NCBI RefSeq assembly: GCF_963924675.1
Contig: NC_089239.1
Span: forward strand, 35,983,818-36,047,817
Direction of reading: 5' to 3'
DNA: 64,000 nucleotides
From: Phocoena phocoena
Taxonomy: Eukaryota > Chordata > Mammalia > Artiodactyla > Phocoenidae
Position 1 is the stretch's first letter, and each line of letters starts with the position of its first letter. The translations under genes were made by a program, and so were the position numbers. The notes beneath the pieces were generated by a model. It was not told where the DNA came from, did no database searches, and worked only from the letters and a program-made list of their open reading frames with translations. This document shows, in pieces, positions 58,201 to 64,000 of the stretch.

Positions 58201-59412
58201 TAAAAAGCCGCTGTAGCCTTGTTAGTTCTTCAGTAAAGACTGTTGATATTAATCTCATCAGTGCAAACAAAACGAATAAGCCACAGTTGTAATCCGATTG
58301 TAGTATGGTGCAAAATGGCACACGTTAAAGTATTTCTCCTAATGTAAACAAAAATTCTGTATTTCTGTAGCATGAGCTGTCAGACCCCTTGTCCTGATTT
58401 GTTATTAGATATAAATCAGTGTTTATGCTTCTTCCAGGGAAGTTTTAAAGCCTAATGTTTCCTTATTTGAGATGTTGTAATACTGAGGAGGGTAAAATTG
58501 ATAGTTTCGCTAGAGAAAAGTACCATATGCAAAATTATAATAAGAATAATCCACATGTCCAATGTTGATCCACGCTTGTGGTTATTTAAGGCAGAATCAT
58601 TGAGGCTTTGAGCTTAATGCAACTCAGCTGGCATCATAATTCTCTGAGTCTCCAATCAGGTTAGATTATTCTTTATTTAACATTATTCTCAGCATTTTCT
58701 ATTTTATTCGCTTTCTTTCTCTTCTCTCTGTTTTTCTTCGTATCTTAGCTTGTGTTTGGAAAATCACTGCTCTTTATGTCAATCCAGCAAAAAGATTTTG
58801 TGGTGCCTACATTAAATAATATCTTAAAAGCAGTTTATATTTATATATATTTATTAATCCTGAGGATAATACAGTACACAGGATTGAGTTGTTTCAATTA
58901 AATTTGTCAAAAGTGGTGTGATGCAAAGAGTTCCCTAAAACCTCTGAAAGGAGTAATTTTCCTTGTTGCCATAGAAATGAGGAGTTCCTTGTTCTTTGGT
59001 CCTCACTCAGATCTCGCTACTTTTGCTTAATTACAATAAAATAGTAACCACTAATCAAAAGATCCTTTGTTCTGTTTAGAATTCAGACTTTTCTCTTGAA
59101 CAGATTTACCTGCCTTTCTAGGATTACTTTTTAATAGCAAAGCCAGAAACTGGCAACATGATAGCCTGGAATGAAAAGAAAAATGTGTACCATGTGCAAG
59201 AAGCCTATAATAAAACTTTAAGATTTTCTATTGATTTTTTTTTTTTTTACTGCCCCAGCTCTGCTGTGTTCATTTCATAAATTTTTTTTCCACTCCACAC
59301 TGGTCACTTTAAGCTTGATTTCATTCAGAATTACTTGAAAGCACATGCTTCTATTGAAATTTAATTTGCGAAATGGAGAATTGGGAATCCTCATACATTC
59401 TATCTATCTATC
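55261..59412. other. Long repeat-poor stretch, possible regulatory DNA
   Basis: About 4 kb with almost no recognisable transposable element, which stands out in a window otherwise dense in them. Open frames (up to 111 codons, 57118-57453 plus) show no known domain and no coding signature. A near-palindrome rich in homeodomain-like TAAT motifs is at 57078-57096. Repeat-poor DNA in mammals often marks conserved non-coding sequence; that is an inference that needs alignment to other mammals. Confidence 0.4.
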
Positions 59413-59422
59413 CTACACTACA

Positions 59423-59457
<35 letters not shown>
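59413..59457 (+). repeat. (CA)n microsatellite
   Basis: A run of CA repeats preceded by 'ctacactacacacacatac'. Confidence 0.95.
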
Positions 59458-60240
59458 CTTCACCCTGGCAGCATTGCAGTGCACAAGAGTAAGTTATTAG
59501 AATTAAAAAGTATCTTAATGCAAACACCCACAATTGCATACACTCACGCACTTCTATTCATTTAATAACTAAAAAACAAAAGATAAAAAACTGGAAAATA
59601 GAAAGGATAATTGGAATAATAATACATATTCCACAACTCTGTCTCACATTTCTTGTTTATTAACATTAAGTTGAGAATGATACCCTGTGAAGATGATTCA
59701 GCCATTTAATAATTTCAAAACTTTGGTTATTCCCTCGAGTTCACTTCCACTGCTGCTTCTCCTTCAATCGATGATTTCCTGGTAATACGAGCAGAAGCAG
59801 AATCTCTCTTCCCTCTGCTAATAGGGAAGAGAGATTTTCAAGGAGAGCCAGGGCTGTTTCTCTTGTTCTTTCCTATGGTTAATGCCATCAGTGGGTGGTC
59901 GTGCCTGCTCTGTTCTTGAACAAAGGACTTCCTTCTCAGGAGCAGCAGGAATAAAACTGACAAGTATCACATCTGTTTCATGCTGCTTCTCCAGCTCCCA
60001 AGGGCTCACAGCACATATAAAGCAGCAATTCTGATGGTACCACAAGGAAACAAGGCAGCAGGGTATCATAAATGAACATAGCCTGCTCAAGGGAAAGAGG
60101 AAGGGAAAAGAAAACATTCAAGAACATCCATATGAAAAACGGCATTGCAGAGGAAAAATAAATGGGCAAAGATGCAACTTGTCAGAGAAGACAATGCTTT
60201 AGAAATAGTCTCTCCATTTAGTATAAAATCTGAGTGTTGA
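59458..60240. other. Unique non-coding DNA
   Basis: No gene recognised. The 99-codon minus-strand frame at 59818-60117 has no recognisable domain and is judged chance. Confidence 0.35.
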
Positions 60241-60260
60241 GATATATATGTATGTATGTA

Positions 60261-60303
<43 letters not shown>
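60241..60303 (+). repeat. Compound (TATG)n(TG)n(TA)n microsatellite
   Basis: TATG units pass into TG units and then into a long TA run. Compound structure; likely variable in length. Confidence 0.95.
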
Positions 60304-60307
<4 letters not shown>

Positions 60308-60539
60308 TTTGTTTGTTTTTTTAAGTAGTATAGGATATCTCTCCTAAACTATCTCTCCATTTGTAATACAGCATTGATGGAAATGTTCTAAAACTGGATT
60401 GACTGATGGGTGTAAAATTCTGTAGATTTATTTAAAATTGTTGAATTTATGAACTCGAATTTTAAAATTACAAACCTTATAGTATATAAATGATATCTAA
60501 ATAAAAGTGTTTAAAAAGTAGCTCATATCTTCATAGTGC

Positions 60540-60840
60540 TTCACAGTTTAAAAAATTCTTCCAAATATTTAATGACATAGGAGAATGCTTATGACATGAT
60601 GATACGTAAAAAATAGCAAAACAAAACAATACAGTATGATCTGAATTGTGACCGTATTTGTACAAGGAAAAAAGGCCAGGAAAGAAAGAAACAAAAATAC
60701 TTCTGGGTATGTGGATTATGGATGGTTTCTGTTTTTTCCTTTTCCTAGTTTTCTTTATTTTTCTGTAGTTCTGTTTCTCCCAGTTTTTATACTGCACGTG
60801 CATTTTTTATGACGAAAAATTTTTTAATTTAATGAGAAAG
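60540..60840 (+). repeat. Old L1 3' UTR fragment
   Basis: 'taatgacataggagaatgcttatgac', 'acagtatgatctgaattgtgacc' and a long T-rich 'ttctgttttttccttttcc' tract have the style of ancient L1 3' UTRs. A related piece is at 5490-5835. Confidence 0.55.
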
Positions 60841-60864
60841 TTTTTGGTCAGTACCTATCAAAAT

Positions 60865-61245
60865 TGCTTATGTGGATGAGCTGTGACTCAGTATCTCATT
60901 TCTCTGGATGTATCCTGTAGAAATAGTTATATAAGTGATTGCAAGTATAAGCACTCGGTGGACATTAGAAGCAAACTAAATGTCCATCAGAAGGGGATTC
61001 ATGCTATGTAATAATACTATTCAGTTATTATTTTAAAAGTATATTATATAAGATATATTGTGTATATATGTATAAACAAGAGTGTGTGTGAGTTGTATGC
61101 ACACACACACGTGTGTATAGATATATACACGCTAACTTGAAAAGACACCTATGGTCTATTGTGGAGTGGATAAAAAGGTACTTTGCCAAACTAAGTATGA
61201 AGATTGGTTTCGTTTTCTAAAAATCTATGTGTGTGTGTGTCTACG
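60865..61245 (+). repeat. Old L1 fragment with AT/CA-rich patch
   Basis: 'aaactaaatgtccatcagaagg', then 'gctatgtaataatactattcagttatt', is the sense version of a conserved ORF2 3' block. It is interrupted by CA/TG-rich patches near 61080-61120 and 61225-61240. Confidence 0.5.
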
Positions 61246-61414
61246 CAAGCTTATGCTATATAAGTTTATGAGTGTCTTTATTCTTTTAATTTTGAGCCCC
61301 CATTTCACCAGATGGTAGCAACTCTTCAGATGGATATAGGCAAATCAGGGTTTCTTATCAATTTCCTCATCTCATCCTAGGAATATGATGATACTAATGT
61401 CATATTATGGTGAG

Positions 61415-61804
61415 TGCTATGGATTGAATTACCCCCTCAGAATCCCATATGTTGAAGACCTAATCCCAATGTGATTGTATTTGGAGATGAGATATTGAGG
61501 TTAGATGGGGTCATGAGGGTAGAGTTGATATTGAGGTTAGATGGGGTCATGAGGGTAGAGTTCTCCTGATGGGATTAGCGCCCTTATAGGAAGAAGAAGA
61601 GACACCAGAGTTCTCTCTGTATTGTGAGGACACAGCAAGAAGGCAACTGTCTGGAAGACTGGGGGCCAAGAGGAGGGTCCTCACCAAGAACCCAATCGCT
61701 GGCACTTAGATCTTGGACTTCCCGGCCTGCAGAACTGTGAGAAATAAATGTCTGTTGTTAAGCCACCCAACCTATGGTGTTTTGTTGTAGCAACCCAGTA
61801 GAGA
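61415..61804 (+). repeat. 5' LTR of an ERVL-MaLR element (MLT1-like)
   Basis: This begins TGCTATGGATTGAATTACCCC and carries 'catatgttgaagacctaatccc', 'gggattagcgcccttatagg', 'gaggacacagcaagaaggc' and AATAAA at 61743-61748. It ends shortly before a primer-binding-site-like stretch. A 36 bp exact tandem duplication lies at 61491-61562. MaLR elements are ancient non-autonomous endogenous retroviral relatives. Orientation is plus, supported by the polyadenylation signal and by the internal region that follows. Confidence 0.85.
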
Positions 61805-62927
61805 TTTTGGTATCAAGAGATAGGGTGCAGCTGTAACAAATATCTAAACATGTGGAAGCGGCTTTGGAACTGGGTATTGAGTGGAGGCTGGAGGAGTTCT
61901 GAGTTGCATCCATGCTAGAAATATGAATGTTAAAATCGATAGGAGTGAGGTCTCACATGGAAATGAGGAACATGTTAGTGGAAACTGGAGGAAAGGGGAT
62001 CCTTGTTATGGAGTGGCAGAAAGCTTGGCTGAACTGTATTTTCATGTTTTGTGGAAGGTAGAACTTCTGAATGGTGAAATTGGATATTTAACTAAGGAGA
62101 CTTCTAAGCAAAGTGTTGAAGTATCATCTTGGTTCCTTCCAGTGCTTAGAGAAAAATGCTAAAAGAGAATGATAACTTGAGTAAGGAATTGTTAGGCAGA
62201 AAGCAATCAGAACTTGAAGATTTGGAAAATGCTCAGCCTACCCATAATGCAAAGAATGAGAAAGCTTGTTCTGAAGGGGCCACTAAGGGTGTAGCTGAGC
62301 AGTCATTTGATAAAGAAACCATGGGTGCGAGTCAAGGTCTTAGTCAGCCATTTCAACAGAAGCCAGGAATAGAGTCGGGGTTATACCAGTTTAAACTAAC
62401 TGGACAGAAAAAGTGAGATAAGATGAAAGAAGACTGTCAGCCTTCTTATATCCTACACTACTGGAATACAGAGCCAGTGGTCTAGAAACCTGCACTGTTC
62501 TTCAAGAAAAGGGAAAAAGGACGCTGAAAGCAATTCAGAGATCATCAGGGCCGCCGCCTAGGTTTCTACAGGCAAGAGGGCATCTCTGTGAAGCACTGGG
62601 GACAGCGCTGCAACCGCCACCCAGCAGAGCTGTGGAACCCAACCACTGCCCCCGTGGGTCTGGGAGGGAGATCATCCAACCACAGAGGATTATTCCTGAG
62701 GCTTAAGATCTGGTGGAATTTGCCTTAATGAGTTTTGGACTTGCTTAGGACCCATCACTCCTTTCTTCTTTCTTATTTCCCCCTTTCGGAAAGGGGCTGT
62801 CTATCCTGTGCCTGTCGTACAATTGTATTTTTGAAAGTGTGTAACTTGTCTGGTTTCACAGGTTCACAGCTGGAGAGAATTTTGCCTCAGAATGAATCCT
62901 CAAGTCTCACCCATATCTGATTTAGAT
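61805..62927 (+). pseudogene. Internal region of the same MaLR element, 3' end replaced by an L1
   Basis: It starts with TTTTGGTATCAAGAG, the position of a tRNA-Leu-type primer-binding site, and continues with 'gtggaagcggctttggaactggg' and 'gaggaacatgttagtggaaactggaggaaagg', typical of MaLR internal sequence. Two overlapping open frames survive in different frames (61881-62162, 93 codons; 62156-62416, 86 codons). These are decayed gag-like remnants with no recognisable active domain. Its 3' portion runs to 'acccatatctgatttagatgat', where an L1 interrupts it. No 3' LTR is present within the window. Confidence 0.8.
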
Positions 62928-63983
62928 GATATTTATTTTATTTATTTTTTTATACAGCAGGTTCTTATTAGTCATCAATTCTGTACACATCAGTGTACAC
63001 ATGTCAATCCCAATCGCCCAATTCATCACACCACCACCTGCACTCCCCCCGCGGCTTTTCCCCCTTGGTGTCCATACGTTTGTTCTCTACATCTGTCTCC
63101 CAACTTCTGCCCTGCACACCGGTTCATCTGTACCCTTTTTCTAGGTTCCACATACATGCGTTAATATACGATATTTGTTTTTGTCTTTGTGACTTACTTC
63201 ACTCTGTATGACACTCTCTAGATCCATCCACGTCTCAACAAATGACCCAATTTCGTTCCTTTTTATGGCTGAGTAATATTGCATTGTATATATGTACCAC
63301 ATCTTTATACATTCCTCTGTCGATGGACACTTAGATTGCCTCCATGACCTGGCTATTGTAAATAGTGCTGCAATGAGCATTGGGGTGCATGTGTCTTTTT
63401 GGTTTTCTCTGGGTATATGCCCAGTAGTGGGATCGCTGGGTCGTATGGTAGTTCTATTTTTAGCTTTTTAAGGAACCTCCATACTGTTCTCCAAAGTTAG
63501 TGGCTGTATCAATTTACATTCCCACCAATAGTGCAAGGGGGTTCCCTTTTCTCCACACCCTCACCAGCATTTGTTGTTTGTAGATTTTCTGATGGTACCC
63601 ATTCTAACTGGTGTGAGGTGATACCTCATTGTAATTTTGATTTGCATTTCTCTAATGATTAGTGATGTTGAACATTCTTTCATGTGTTTGTTGGCAATCT
63701 GTATATCTTCTTTGGCGAAATGTCTATTTAGGCCTTCTGCTTATTTTTGGATCGGGTTGTTTGTTTTTTTAATATTGAGCTGCATGAGATGTTTATATAT
63801 TTTGGAGATTAATCCTTTGTCCGTTGATTCATTTGCAAATATTTTCTCCCATTCTGAGGGTTGTCTTTTCGTCTTGTTTATGGTTTCCTTTGCTGTGCAA
63901 AAGCTTTGAAGTTTCATTAGGTCCCATTTGTTTATTTTTGTTTTTATTTCCGTTACTCTAGGAGGTGGATCAAAAAAGATCTT
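62928..63983 (-). mobile_element. L1 inserted in the MaLR, 5' end beyond the SINE
   Basis: A T-rich start is followed by an antisense L1 3' UTR and then the ORF2 C-terminal part in antisense. The minus strand reads MLIAALFTIARSWRQSKCPS and continues to YRILTHVCGT at the C-terminus, with the stop at 63141. Upstream coding sequence continues to about 63983 with frameshifts and stops. It still holds the 10 bases (near 63920) that are missing from the 30.5 kb copy. Confidence 0.88.
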
Positions 63984-63990
63984 GCTTGCT

Positions 63991-64000
63991 GGGCTTCCCT
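63991..64000 (+). mobile_element. Start of a CHR SINE at the window edge
   Basis: The last ten bases, gggcttccct, are the exact 5' start of a CHR SINE, directly after L1 sequence ending 'gatcttgcttgct'. The rest lies beyond the window. A short host/L1 match is expected as the target duplication on the far side. Confidence 0.65.

Overview
The window is nuclear DNA from a mammal, almost certainly a cetacean (whale, dolphin or porpoise). Four copies of the roughly 200 bp tRNA-derived SINE that is typical of cetaceans (CHR-2 type: starts GGGCTTCCCT, with an internal B box GGTTCGTGCC) and two shorter relatives (CHR-1 type) are present. They sit among L1 elements of cetartiodactyl type and the older repeats shared by placental mammals (MIR, L2, MER20, MaLR LTRs). 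I found no host protein-coding exon, tRNA, rRNA or CRISPR array. Nearly all short open frames are chance frames or lie inside repeats. The window reads as intergenic or deep intronic DNA.

Layout. 1-12.7 kb: mostly unique AT-rich DNA with scattered MIR, old L1 pieces and one CHR-2 SINE (4.3 kb). 12.7-21.1 kb: repeat-dense, with a CHR-2 SINE, an MLT1-like LTR, an L1MA tail, an old repeat split by an LTR plus an L1 tail (15.6-17.2 kb), and a solo LTR (20.4-21.1 kb). 21-30.5 kb: truncated L1 tails at 23.7 and 26.1 kb, a CHR-1 and a CHR-2 SINE (the latter with perfect 16 bp duplications), MIR and L2. 30.5-37.4 kb: an almost full-length 6.8 kb L1 on the minus strand, bounded by matching 16 bp target-site duplications. 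It has a CpG-rich 5' UTR, a broken ORF1 and a nearly continuous ORF2. 37.4-47.2 kb: MER20, a candidate LTR, SINEs, an L1 tail on the plus strand, L2 and microsatellites. 47-59.4 kb: largely free of recognisable repeats. 60.5-64 kb: old L1 pieces, then a MaLR endogenous retroelement (LTR, primer-binding-site-like sequence, internal region), cut by a minus-strand L1, which is itself entered by a SINE at the window edge.

The best-supported observations are the structure and decay of the 30.5-37.4 kb L1. It carries two in-frame stops and a 10 bp deletion in ORF2, plus a lost catalytic aspartate in the reverse transcriptase. Others are the tandem CRE-like motif in its 5' UTR, the nested insertion stacks at 15.6-17.2 kb and 61.4-64 kb, two exact short tandem duplications (36 bp and 26 bp), and the long repeat-poor stretch at 55.3-59.4 kb, which may hold regulatory DNA. 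I did not find a convincing new biological system. Repeat family names rest on recognition of sequence, not on a database search.
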